A DNA stretch of 42,462 nt from Flavobacteriales bacterium (GCA_013373595.1 JABXHO010000147.1:1-42462), one strand, 5' to 3'. Numbered from the stretch's first letter, positions 8,172 through 16,909 are shown. Notes: generated from the sequence alone by a model not told the origin. Translations and numbers: made by a program.

Positions 8172-8929
8172 TGTTAATTGGACAAGATTTTGAAAAGATA
8201 GAGTTTCCACTCTTTGGATTTGACTTTGTAGAACCTAATGCCATGTATGGTGATACGATTATCACCATTTTCGCATTGTTCTTCGCTTATTATTCTTCGC
8301 GCTATTACCGCGAAACAAAATTGGTGTTTTTCAACTATTGGAAGTATTTCTTCCTTGTTTTTGGCGTTGGTTTTTTCCTCGGTGGGTTGGGACACTTTTG
8401 CTACAACTATTGGGGAATCCCCGGAAAAGTTCCTGCGTGGTACATCTCAGGAATTACCAGTCCCATGTTGATTGAATTAGCGATGGCTTCCCTCCTTCCA
8501 AAGCAGCGTTTTGAACGATTGAAACGTTTCTTTTTGATTAAAACAGCCTTCTTTTGGGTGCTTCAAGCTTTGTTAATTGCCTTTATTGATTTGGAAAAAG
8601 AGCCTGGTTTGGGATTAATTGGTCCTACACTCGCCATGATTACCGCTTTGCCTTCTTCTCTAGGTATTTTGGGATATCGCTTTTCAAAAACCATTACAGA
8701 AGATTTTAAATACGCCTGGTGGAGTTTGATCATTTTCTCTCCTTCACTGATTTTTCAAGTCATGAAAATCAATATTCATCCTTGGTTCGATCGAAATGAT
8801 GCAAGTCATTTACTGATGTTGGTCAATATTACCTTGTATTTTATGGCTGCGAGAGGTTACTTCCGCTTTCAAACAAAAAACGGTAGCGAAGGGAAAAAGT
8901 CGATAGAAGCCCGAGGATCTATTTCTTAA
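8171..8929 (+). CDS. Polytopic (about 7 TM) membrane protein, possibly CREST/alkaline-ceramidase-like
   Basis: 252 residues with about seven hydrophobic helices and no signal peptide. I do not recognise it with certainty. Scattered polar residues are conserved-looking: His75 in the helix GGLGHFCYNYWG, and a late HPWFDRNDASHLLML segment with His203, Asp207, Asp210 and His213. A few His/Asp residues inside a 7-TM fold are the hallmark of the CREST hydrolase superfamily (alkaline ceramidases, PAQR receptors), which includes uncharacterised bacterial members. The ATG overlaps the previous SDR stop (TAATG), so it belongs to the oxidoreductase operon. Its end overlaps the convergent anti-sigma-like gene by 11 bases. 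Confidence 0.7.
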   Translation: MLIGQDFEKIEFPLFGFDFVEPNAMYGDTIITIFALFFAYYSSRYYRETKLVFFNYWKYFFLVFGVGFFLGGLGHFCYNYWGIPGKVPAWYISGITSPMLIELAMASLLPKQRFERLKRFFLIKTAFFWVLQALLIAFIDLEKEPGLGLIGPTLAMITALPSSLGILGYRFSKTITEDFKYAWWSLIIFSPSLIFQVMKINIHPWFDRNDASHLLMLVNITLYFMAARGYFRFQTKNGSEGKKSIEARGSIS

Positions 8930-9821
8930 TCTTAAGTCTTTCGTAAATCGGATATGGATTTCCTTCCGCGTCGTAGGCAGTAACCATGTACATGTAGTTT
9001 CCTTCTGGAACAATTTCATTGGTTCGAATGTCTCGACCGTCCCAGCGGAAGTTTGGATCATCTGATTTGTACACAATATCACCTTCTGGATTGAATACAA
9101 CCACAGAAAAATCTGTCAATCCTTCACTTTCTAAGAAGAATTCATCGTTTTCTTTGTCACCATTTGGTGTAAATACGTTGACAAATCGTTTGATTGGCGC
9201 CTCCTTCGGTGCACTCGGAGTTTCATCTAGCTGATAATCTTCGCTATTTTCAGGTTCTGCACCGTAGTTTGTCTCATTCGCGTAGGTTACGCCTTGAATA
9301 ATTTGAGGTTCATCCTCCGTAGTTTCAATTTCTTGAATTCTTTTGGTACTCATGTTGTTGATATCCATGGGAGTATTGGATATCATTGGATCAGGTTCGT
9401 TTAGCTGTGTAGGGGTCTCTAATTGTTGTGATTCAGTCGAAGGTTCAAGCTCCTGTTGATTTATTCTGGTATCAGCAGTAAGAGCAGATTCTTGCGAAAC
9501 ACCATTTTCTGCAGGCGCTTCTGTTTCCGATCTTGTCGATTCTGTGTTACTTTCTTGAAGTTCTGTTTTTGGAAGTTCAGCTGATTTTTTCTCTTTTTCA
9601 GACGAAGTTGATAACACAACAACCGTTGCAATAGCAGCTGTAGATACACCGATTCCGATGGCCACTTTCGCCAACATGGAAAGACCCGTACTTGCAGCTG
9701 TTGTAGTTCCAGCCGCGGCAACTTGCGACGAAATACTCGCCCACAAATCAGGATTTACAGGTGCTTCGTAGTTTCCCAGTTTCTGAGAAAAAAGCTCTTT
9801 TATGTTGTCTTTACCTTCCAA
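8919..9821 (-). CDS. Membrane anti-sigma-like protein with gliding-motility/T9SS-type C-terminal domain
   Basis: 300 residues. The N-terminal ~45 residues (KELFSQKLGNYEAPVNPDLW) look like the short cytoplasmic end of Bacteroidota anti-sigma factors; no zinc HxxxCxxC motif is present. A membrane helix follows (~48-72, MLAKVAIGIGVSTAAIATVVVL), then an acidic Glu/Thr/Ser/Pro-rich linker (~75-205), and finally a domain (~210-300) with VFTPNGDKENDEFF, FSVVVFNPEGDIVY, FRWDGRD and VPEGNYMYMVTAYD, the pattern of the gliding-motility-associated/T9SS type B C-terminal domain. There is no cleavable signal, so the end domain would be held in the periplasm. It overlaps the sigma factor gene by 11 bases and is its likely regulator. 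Confidence 0.8.
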   Translation of the reverse strand: MEGKDNIKELFSQKLGNYEAPVNPDLWASISSQVAAAGTTTAASTGLSMLAKVAIGIGVSTAAIATVVVLSTSSEKEKKSAELPKTELQESNTESTRSETEAPAENGVSQESALTADTRINQQELEPSTESQQLETPTQLNEPDPMISNTPMDINNMSTKRIQEIETTEDEPQIIQGVTYANETNYGAEPENSEDYQLDETPSAPKEAPIKRFVNVFTPNGDKENDEFFLESEGLTDFSVVVFNPEGDIVYKSDDPNFRWDGRDIRTNEIVPEGNYMYMVTAYDAEGNPYPIYERLKIKK

Positions 9822-10347
9822 TTTCTAACTCTTCTAATTTTGTTCTTAAGTATGATTTAGCGCGCGAATATTGTGATTTTGAGGTGTTTTCAGAAATTCC
9901 AAGTTTATCACCTATCTCTTTATGAGAATAACCTTCAATTGCGAACATGTTGAATACCGTTTTGTAACCATCTGGCATTTCCTGAATCAATTTCAATAGA
10001 TCTTCTTCTATCAAATCTTCCAACGCATCGGAATCAGATCCTACCTTATAACTCACGTCATCCATGGAAACATTCGCATTGAATTTGCTCGTTTTCCGTA
10101 AATGATCCAATGATGTATTTACCATAATTCGTCGCACCCATCCTTCTAATGATCCGTTTCCTGTGTACTTATCGAGTTTCGTAAATACCTTCACAAAACC
10201 GTCTTGTAACACGTCTTCTGCCTGCGCCTGATCTTTCATGTAACGCAAGCAAACACCCATCATTTTAGGGGCATACATTTCAAACAACTCACGCTGAGCT
10301 CGAGGGTCTCCTTCAATACACTTATTTGCTAAAGTAATTTCATCCAT
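9811..10347 (-). CDS. ECF-type RNA polymerase sigma factor
   Basis: 178 residues, typical of ECF sigma-70 proteins. Region 2 is seen as RELFEMYAPKMMGVCLRYM and AEDVLQDGFVKVF (core binding and -10 recognition), and region 4 as a helix-turn-helix YSHKEIGDKLGISENTSKSQ followed by SRAKSYLRTKL. It would redirect RNA polymerase in response to an envelope signal. The downstream overlapping gene encodes a membrane protein with the layout of an anti-sigma factor. A near-match to the -7 consensus (TATCTTTC on the minus strand at 10425-10432) lies upstream, but the promoter is not certain. No target promoters can be assigned from the window. Confidence 0.92.
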   Translation of the reverse strand: MDEITLANKCIEGDPRAQRELFEMYAPKMMGVCLRYMKDQAQAEDVLQDGFVKVFTKLDKYTGNGSLEGWVRRIMVNTSLDHLRKTSKFNANVSMDDVSYKVGSDSDALEDLIEEDLLKLIQEMPDGYKTVFNMFAIEGYSHKEIGDKLGISENTSKSQYSRAKSYLRTKLEELEIGR

Positions 10348-10564
10348 CGCTCGCGCTTGTTATCAAGACTCAACTTACTAAAAAAAGGTTGCACGTTCTT
10401 TTTCTATTCATTTCTTTTCGGCTGGAAAGATATATATACGAACGCGTAGAAAACCTGATTAGTCCTTCTTTTTGAGATAAATCAAAATAAATGCATCCGA
10501 TTTTTTTCTTCTTCTAAAGAACAATCTTGTAAAGCTAACACCAAGAAATGGTATGCATGCATTC

Positions 10565-10572
10565 TATATTTG
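10565..10572 (+). promoter_or_regulatory. Bacteroidota -7 element upstream of the thioredoxin gene
   Basis: TATATTTG fits TAnnTTTG exactly and ends 62 bases before the ATG at 10635. The 287-base divergent region between the sigma factor gene and this gene holds little else that is recognisable. Confidence 0.5.
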
Positions 10573-10634
10573 CGCATAGATTCCGTGGGAATATCCTCTC
10601 AAAACGCGTACTTTAGCATTACCAAAAACAATAA

Positions 10635-11873
10635 ATGAAAATTTTCTCCCTATGGGTACTTGTGCTTCTTAGCACATGTGCTGACGCTCAAGAATTACCA
10701 AAAATTAAACTTAAGAAGGGTAACTGGATTGCTGAATTAGCTCTCAATGACCATGATGTTCTTCCTTTCAATTTAGTGGTATCACAAACAATTGATGGTT
10801 ATTCTTTTATGGTAGAAAATGGTGAGGAGATGATTCAACTCAATCAACCGGAACAAAAAGGTGATAGCTTATATGTTCGCTTTCCTTTCTTTAATTCCAT
10901 GCTTGTTTTTACAGCAGATTCTAAACGATCTATTAATGGTTATTGGGTGAATTTCAACAAAGGAAAGGATTACAAAATTCCTTTTTCATCCCGCAAAAAA
11001 CGATCACAACGCTTTTCTCTTGCTAAGAAAAAAGTAATGGATACACACCTTGATGGCAAATGGGAAGTTACATTCGAACCAAACACTAACTCTTCGTATC
11101 CTGCAGTAGGAGTTTTTTCTCAAACCAAAGGAAAAAGTGAAGTATCAGGGACATTCCTAACAGAAACAGGCGATTACCGCTTTTTAGATGGGAATATTGT
11201 GGGAGATAGTTTATTTCTTTCGTGCTTTGACGGTTCTCACGCATTTCTATTCAAAGCTGGAATCAACCAGGATGGAACGCTTGATGGGAAGTTCTTCAGC
11301 GGAAAACACTGGTCGTCGGAATGGATTGGAAAACGAAATGAAAATGTTGAGTTAAAGAATCCTGAAGAATTAACCTATTTAATTGATGGAAAAGATGTTG
11401 CCTTCCAACTTAAAGATATGGAAGGTCAAGATTTTACTTTTCCAAATGAAAACTATGAAGGTAAAGTAACCATCATTCAAATTATGGGAACTTGGTGTCC
11501 GAATTGTTTGGATGAAACGAAGTACTTTAAAGAATTGTACGATAAATATCACAAAGACGGACTTGAAATCATTTCAATTGCCTACGAAACTGGAAATACA
11601 ACAGAAGACTATATTAAAAGTGTTACGCGTCTTCGCAACAAGTTAAATTTAAACTTCACATTCCTTATTGGTGGTCCAGCAAGAAAAAACTTGGCCTCAG
11701 AGCATTTCGATATGCTGAATGAGATCATTTCCTTTCCTACAACGATCTTTATTGATCGAAATGGTGAGGTAAAACGAATTCACACAGGGTTTAATGGTCC
11801 TGGAACAGGTGAATATTATACGGAATACGTTCGAAGCACGAACTCATTGATCGAAAACTTACTCGCTCAATAA
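10635..11873 (+). CDS. Exported TlpA-like thioredoxin-fold protein
   Basis: 412 residues. A signal peptide (1-18, ending CADAQ) is followed by ~230 residues rich in beta strands that I do not recognise as a named domain, and then a TlpA/ResA-like thioredoxin fold (~255-405). The redox motif is WCPNC with Cys288 and Cys291, preceded by the strand VTIIQIMGT; the cis-proline loop is visible as SFPTTIFIDRNGE. Such proteins act in the periplasm as thiol reductants, for example in cytochrome maturation or in keeping receptor thiols reduced. The gene stands alone on the plus strand and converges with rpiB, their stops 10 bases apart. Its partner is not apparent from the context. Confidence 0.85.
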   Translation: MKIFSLWVLVLLSTCADAQELPKIKLKKGNWIAELALNDHDVLPFNLVVSQTIDGYSFMVENGEEMIQLNQPEQKGDSLYVRFPFFNSMLVFTADSKRSINGYWVNFNKGKDYKIPFSSRKKRSQRFSLAKKKVMDTHLDGKWEVTFEPNTNSSYPAVGVFSQTKGKSEVSGTFLTETGDYRFLDGNIVGDSLFLSCFDGSHAFLFKAGINQDGTLDGKFFSGKHWSSEWIGKRNENVELKNPEELTYLIDGKDVAFQLKDMEGQDFTFPNENYEGKVTIIQIMGTWCPNCLDETKYFKELYDKYHKDGLEIISIAYETGNTTEDYIKSVTRLRNKLNLNFTFLIGGPARKNLASEHFDMLNEIISFPTTIFIDRNGEVKRIHTGFNGPGTGEYYTEYVRSTNSLIENLLAQ

Positions 11874-11883
11874 GGACTGTTAA

Positions 11884-12321
11884 TTAAGCGCAAGCAATTT
11901 TATTGACACGTCTTTCGTGACGTCCTCCTTCAAACTCTGTTGATAAGAAAGCATCAACCATTTCCAATCCTTCTGATTCAGAAATAAAACGAGCTGGTAA
12001 GGCTAAGATATTTGCATTGTTGTGAGAACGCGCTAATTCAGCCAATTCTTTTTTCCAACACAAGGCACTGCGTACACCTTGATGTTTATTTGCCGTCATG
12101 TTGATTCCGTTTCCAGATCCACAAATTACGATACCAAGCATTCCTTCATTTTCTTCTACCATAGAAGCCACAGGATGACCGTAATCAGGGTAATCGATGC
12201 TATCCTCAGAATAACAACCAAAATCTTTTACTTCGTAACCGGCTGCTTCTAAGTGTTTAATAACCGAAGCTTTTAATTGAAATCCTGCGTGATCGGCACC
12301 GATAGGAATAACTTTTTTCAT
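11884..12321 (-). CDS. rpiB: Ribose-5-phosphate isomerase B
   Basis: 145 residues, the normal RpiB length. It interconverts ribose-5-phosphate and ribulose-5-phosphate in the pentose phosphate pathway. The family signatures are plain: IGADHAGFQLK near the N-terminus, DYPDYGHPVA, the catalytic-cysteine loop VICGSGNGINMTANK, RSALCW, and SHNNANILALPAR. The ATG at 12319-12321 begins the canonical MKKVIPIGADHAG. Upstream of it lies the 720-base gene-free region discussed as a possible origin; downstream it converges with the thioredoxin gene. Confidence 0.94.
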   Translation of the reverse strand: MKKVIPIGADHAGFQLKASVIKHLEAAGYEVKDFGCYSEDSIDYPDYGHPVASMVEENEGMLGIVICGSGNGINMTANKHQGVRSALCWKKELAELARSHNNANILALPARFISESEGLEMVDAFLSTEFEGGRHERRVNKIACA

Positions 12322-13041
12322 GGTATCAAGGTGTTTTTTTAACTGCTTTCGACAAAGCTACTCCTTATTAACAATTGATCAAAGTTTTAAACATCGTAAA
12401 AAATGAACCCCTGAAAACAGGGCTGCAAGAATCAATAGTTATTCACCGTTATTCACTTTAGATTGTTCATAGATGTTTAGAACTATCAACATCTTTTCTT
12501 AGGAAATGTTATAAACTTGTATATACTCCACCGCTTTTCATTAATCCTAGGAAAGTTTTGTCCATTTCTTCAGAACTTATCATTCCGTAGTTCACATAAA
12601 ATCATGAAAAACTAGGCATCCTTTTCTCCACACACAGTCTTTTTTGATAAATGTGAATAACCTCGATAATCCTTTGCCCAGTAATCTTTTAACTACTGTA
12701 AAAGATGTTGATAACCGTTCTCATTTTCTTGAAAAGATCAAAAGCAAAAAGTTTCAATATATTTTTCGAACATATGAACATCCTTAATAAGGAATAATAG
12801 TTTCTCTTTTTTAAAAGAAATTTAAATTACTTTATTCTCTTATGTCTTAAAAAGATGAAACTAGCATTTTTGAAAAAGAGTTGCTATCTTAGAGAAGGTT
12901 TGAATATATTATATTGATTATCAATAAGTTATTAGTAGTCTATATTTAGAGAATAAATAAAAAAATATTCATTCCGCTGCGAAGCTGAACGATTCAAAAA
13001 AGAAGCTTTAATTTAACACCTCCATTCCTTGCGCACAAAAC
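12322..13041. other. 720-base gene-free AT-rich region with DnaA-box-like sites (candidate oriC)
   Basis: No protein or RNA gene is visible here. Nine-base sites close to the DnaA box TTATCCACA occur as TTATTCACC (12439-12447), TTATTCACT (12449-12457), TTCTCCACA (12624-12632), TTATTCACA on the minus strand (12652-12660) and TTATCAACA on the minus strand (12706-12714); a weaker TTATTAACA lies at 12365-12373. To their right, about 12775-12965 is extremely AT-rich, as a DNA-unwinding element would be. Genes diverge from the region. A small hairpin CCCTG-AAAA-CAGGG lies at 12409-12422. An origin is inferred, not shown. Confidence 0.42.
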
Positions 13042-16000
13042 ATGGATAAACTAAAATTTTGGAAGTTAATACAGCGACGTCAACCTGAATTTCATTCCTA
13101 TTATGAGAATGAAAATAAGCTAAGCAGGTTAGCAAGAATTCAATTGATTGCCGCCATTTTTATCGCTCCGATTTACTCCTTTTTAATTTACACCACCGAT
13201 ATTCCCATTATTTATTTCTGGTTAGGTGTATTCTATTCGATAGGGGTTATTCTCTATCTTATCATTTGTGCGCTGATTCCGTTTTTCAACGATAAATTCA
13301 TCTATTTCTTTTTTGGGCACTTGTTCGGAACAACATTGGTTGCGTTCATTAGCTTGTTTCAAAGTGGAATAACGCAGTTTGATTATCTCTGCTTTTTTGG
13401 CTTGTACAGTTTAACGGTGTTTGTGATCCAACGATGGTACCCAGCTGTTCTTTACAACATCTTCGTGTTCGTTCTGCTTATCTATGGTTTTCATCATCAT
13501 CCAAGCGCTGAGATGAATAATTCGTTGGCTTTTGGACTCTTTGCAACCTTAGGGATGAGTTCAACCTTGGTGCTTTATTCGCGCGATAAGATGATTAATG
13601 AGATTGAAGATTATTCGGATTATCTCAAGAAAATCATCAACAATCCTGGATCAGGATATATTCTCTTCGATTTCGACAAACACACGCCAATCATTCTTGA
13701 TTACAACACCGAAGCACTCAAAGAATTTGGGATTAAATCTCAAACCAAGCACGCGCTTCAAACACAGTTCTTTTCGTATTTCAAAACATACGATCGTGAT
13801 AAAATGCGTCAACTGAAGTTTGGAAGTAAATACGTTAAAACGATCCGATCAAAAGCAGTTGAGAACAATGTGCTGGAAGTTCACGTAATTGTTCTTCAAC
13901 TCAAAAATGGGGCGTATTGGCTAGCCAAAATTAATAATGTTACTGAGGAGATTGAGAAGCGTCAGGAGCTCGAATTAAGTGAAAAGAAATACCGAAACCT
14001 CTATTACCGAAACAAAGCGGGAGTTTTCACCATGGATAAAGAATCGGTGATCATTAACGGAAATACTTCGTTCTTTTCCATGCTTGAAAACACGGTAAGT
14101 ATTGGAGAACGATTGTTTAATGAGCATCAAACGGAAGATTGGCAATTAGTACTCAATACGCTCGATAAAAAAGAAAGTGTACAGAATTATCAAACGCAAA
14201 TCGAACTTAGTAATAACAACCATAAAACACTGATTTTTAGTTGGTACCTCGATAGTCAAACAGGATATATTGAAGGATCTGTAATTGATTTAACGCACAT
14301 CCAAAGAGCGTCTCAGGCCTTGCGCCAAAGTGAGCAAAAATACCGATCCATTTACGAAGAATCGAATGATGCCATCTTGATTTTGGACGGAGATACCATC
14401 GTAGATGTGAACAGACGAGCGGTTCAACTTTTCGGTAAAGTAGAAAAGGAATTGCTCAAGACGAATTTGTTTGATTTGAGTCTCGATAAATCCGAAGAGA
14501 GTAGAGATATTTACACAGACGAGCGTAAGAAATTAAACAATGTTCGAAGCATAAAGTTTGATTGGCAATTCGATGGGAAAAACCGAATTGTGGAAGCTGA
14601 AGTTTCTTTCATTGAAATATTATTGGAGAACAAATTGTTTTACCAATGTGTGATTCACGATCAAACGGAACTGAACCGCACGATGCGTTCCATCGAACAA
14701 AACAGAAAGAACCTGGAGAATATTCTGGAAAATAATCCGGAGGGAATTCTCATTGTACATCAAAGTGAAATTCTGTATCGAAACACAGAAATCAATCGTG
14801 TGTTGGGAGAAAATATCTCCATTAATTCCTTATTCACAGGAGAAGGTCAACGCTTTTTCAGTAGGTGTTTGGAACTGCATACGACCTCTGGAAATTATCA
14901 AAACATCCAATTGGATATGATTGATAAGAATGGAGAGTTGCTTCAGGTAGATGTGAGTTTGGTATCGACCAATTTTGAAGGGAAAGACGCCACATTGATT
15001 ATCATTAAGGACATTTCGGTACAAAATACTTTAGCCAAGGAAAAACTAAGAGCTGAGCTCGCTGAGGAAACCAACAAACACCTGGAAAATGAGATCCAGG
15101 AACGAATAAAAGCAGAACGATTGGTGCAAGAACAGTTCCTTCGAACCAAAGCCATCTTGGACAGTTCTTCGAATACTTTCTTGTTAACGCTCACACTCGA
15201 TGCTAGAATTTCTTCCTTCAACACGCACTTCGAAAACTATATTTATCAACTCAATAAATTAAAAATTCAGGAAGGGGAGTTGTTCGGAGAATTCTTCAAG
15301 GAAATTTTTACACCCGTTCAAATGCGTTTCTTCCGAATGTCTTTTCGAAAGATAAAAGAAGGAAAATCGCACCAATACGAAGTATTGATTAACATTGACG
15401 ATCGAAGTTCGTGGTTGGAAATCTTTATGAACCCGATTTTCGATACACGTGGAAACGTTGCCGAAATTTCTATTGTGGCGCACGACATTAGTGAGAAAAA
15501 GAAAACAAGTGATGAAATCGTGGCTTCTTTGAAAGAAAAAGAAGTGATGTTGAAGGAAATTCATCACCGCGTAAAAAACAACTTGCAAATCATTTCGAGT
15601 ATTCTGAATCTGCAATCTTCGTTTGTACACGACGAGAATACCTTGGAAATATTGCAAGAAAGTCGAAACAGAATCCGTTCAATGGCAATCATTCACGAAA
15701 ATTTATATCGAACGGAAGATTTCTCAAGTATCAATTTTGCTGATTATTTGTACAATCTTGTCACAAATTTGATAGCTTCGTATCGCATCCAGCAAGTGAT
15801 TCACCTCGAATCAGATATTGAAGAAATAGACCTTGTTCTGGATCAGGCAATTCCATGTGGACTTCTTGTTAACGAATTGATCACAAACTCACTAAAATAC
15901 GCATGGCCTGAGAAAAAAGAAGGAACCATTCGAATAGAATTGAAACAGGAAGAATCTCGTGTGAAGTTGATTATTGCTGATGATGGACAAGGATTACCGA

Positions 16001-16161
16001 ATAGTTTCGACGATATGAGTTCTGATACACTCGGTTTACAATTAGTTGCCACACTTGTGGAGCAATTGGATGGAGAACTCAACGTAAATGTGAACCAAGG
16101 AACCGAATATTTAATTAAATTTGATAATATCAAAACCCTCTCATCAAATGGCAAAAATTAA
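13042..16161 (+). CDS. Membrane multi-PAS sensor histidine kinase (HisKA_2 family)
   Basis: 1039 residues. About six membrane helices fill residues 30-180. They are followed by several PAS-type domains (from ~195 to ~820; recognisable starts include YRNLYYRNKAGVF and YRSIYEESNDAIL) with a coiled linker near 670-700. The end is a HisKA_2 domain with EIHHRVKNNLQ (phospho-acceptor His841/842) and HATPase_c with NELITNSLKYAW and ADDGQGLPN. HisKA_2 kinases commonly pair with LytTR or PAS-type regulators, and the next gene is exactly such a regulator, overlapping this one by 14 bases. The signal is probably intracellular (redox, light or a small ligand via PAS); no cofactor-binding motif could be assigned. 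Confidence 0.9.
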   Translation: MDKLKFWKLIQRRQPEFHSYYENENKLSRLARIQLIAAIFIAPIYSFLIYTTDIPIIYFWLGVFYSIGVILYLIICALIPFFNDKFIYFFFGHLFGTTLVAFISLFQSGITQFDYLCFFGLYSLTVFVIQRWYPAVLYNIFVFVLLIYGFHHHPSAEMNNSLAFGLFATLGMSSTLVLYSRDKMINEIEDYSDYLKKIINNPGSGYILFDFDKHTPIILDYNTEALKEFGIKSQTKHALQTQFFSYFKTYDRDKMRQLKFGSKYVKTIRSKAVENNVLEVHVIVLQLKNGAYWLAKINNVTEEIEKRQELELSEKKYRNLYYRNKAGVFTMDKESVIINGNTSFFSMLENTVSIGERLFNEHQTEDWQLVLNTLDKKESVQNYQTQIELSNNNHKTLIFSWYLDSQTGYIEGSVIDLTHIQRASQALRQSEQKYRSIYEESNDAILILDGDTIVDVNRRAVQLFGKVEKELLKTNLFDLSLDKSEESRDIYTDERKKLNNVRSIKFDWQFDGKNRIVEAEVSFIEILLENKLFYQCVIHDQTELNRTMRSIEQNRKNLENILENNPEGILIVHQSEILYRNTEINRVLGENISINSLFTGEGQRFFSRCLELHTTSGNYQNIQLDMIDKNGELLQVDVSLVSTNFEGKDATLIIIKDISVQNTLAKEKLRAELAEETNKHLENEIQERIKAERLVQEQFLRTKAILDSSSNTFLLTLTLDARISSFNTHFENYIYQLNKLKIQEGELFGEFFKEIFTPVQMRFFRMSFRKIKEGKSHQYEVLINIDDRSSWLEIFMNPIFDTRGNVAEISIVAHDISEKKKTSDEIVASLKEKEVMLKEIHHRVKNNLQIISSILNLQSSFVHDENTLEILQESRNRIRSMAIIHENLYRTEDFSSINFADYLYNLVTNLIASYRIQQVIHLESDIEEIDLVLDQAIPCGLLVNELITNSLKYAWPEKKEGTIRIELKQEESRVKLIIADDGQGLPNSFDDMSSDTLGLQLVATLVEQLDGELNVNVNQGTEYLIKFDNIKTLSSNGKN

Positions 16162-16909
16162 TGTTCTAGTTGTAGAAGACGAATCTATTGTGTCAAAAGA
16201 TATCCAACACAGTCTGAAGAAATTGGGCTATAACGTGGTGGGTTCAGCATCAACCGGTGAAAAAGCGATTGAGTTGGCTTCGAGTACGAATCCAGATGTC
16301 ATTCTAATGGATATTATGTTGAAAGGGGATTTGAGTGGAATCGATGCTTCTGAAGAAATCAATAAAATGCATGCTATTCCGATTATCTTTCTTACAGCCT
16401 ATGCAGATGAGTCTACGTTGTCGAAAGCCAAAATAACGGAGCCTTACGGCTATATTTTGAAGCCTTTTAAGGAGATTGATCTTCACACAACAATCGAAAT
16501 GGCGATTTACAAGCATAGTCGAGAGCAAGAGGTGGTGAAAGAGCGCGATTTGTTGTACACTTTGGTAAGCAATAAAGATGCTAAGCAGGGTGGAGGATAT
16601 GTTTTCGTGAAATCGAACAGTAAGTTGGTAAAACTGAAAGATGAAGAGATTTACTACATCGAAGCCTTGAAAGATTACGTAGTAATTCATACAGCAGATA
16701 CACGCTACACGATTCACTCAACAATGAAAGATATCGAACGAAAGCTCGGAAAAGAAGCGTTTATTCGTATTCACAGATCGTTCATCGTTCGACTGGATAA
16801 AATCGCTACCATCGAATATCCAAACTTAACGTTGGAAGATATCGATAAACACATTCCAATTGGTGGCTCGTACAAAGACGAATTGAATAATCGAATCAAC
16901 CTCGTTTAA
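16148..16909 (+). CDS. LytTR-family response regulator
   Basis: 253 residues from the ATG at 16148. A TTG start at 16121 is possible, but MAKINVLVVEDES is the classical receiver start. The receiver domain has Glu/Asp at VVEDE, the phospho-acceptor Asp55 in LMDIML, TAYAD and Lys105 in ILKPF. The C-terminal ~100 residues are a LytTR DNA-binding domain: VFVKSNSKLVKL, EIYYIEALKDYVVIHT, FIRIHRSFIV and the closing PIGGSYKDEL. It would be phosphorylated by the PAS kinase whose gene it overlaps and then bind direct-repeat promoter sites. A terminator-like structure follows the stop. Target genes are not evident. Confidence 0.93.
   Translation: MAKINVLVVEDESIVSKDIQHSLKKLGYNVVGSASTGEKAIELASSTNPDVILMDIMLKGDLSGIDASEEINKMHAIPIIFLTAYADESTLSKAKITEPYGYILKPFKEIDLHTTIEMAIYKHSREQEVVKERDLLYTLVSNKDAKQGGGYVFVKSNSKLVKLKDEEIYYIEALKDYVVIHTADTRYTIHSTMKDIERKLGKEAFIRIHRSFIVRLDKIATIEYPNLTLEDIDKHIPIGGSYKDELNNRINLV

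Noticed and set aside
12409-12422. CCCTG-AAAA-CAGGG hairpin as a terminator of rpiB or an RNA element.
   Set aside because: It lies upstream of rpiB, has a short stem and no T tract.
16121-16147. Upstream TTG start for the LytTR regulator.
   Set aside because: The ATG at 16148 gives the standard receiver N-terminus; the extra residues have no support.
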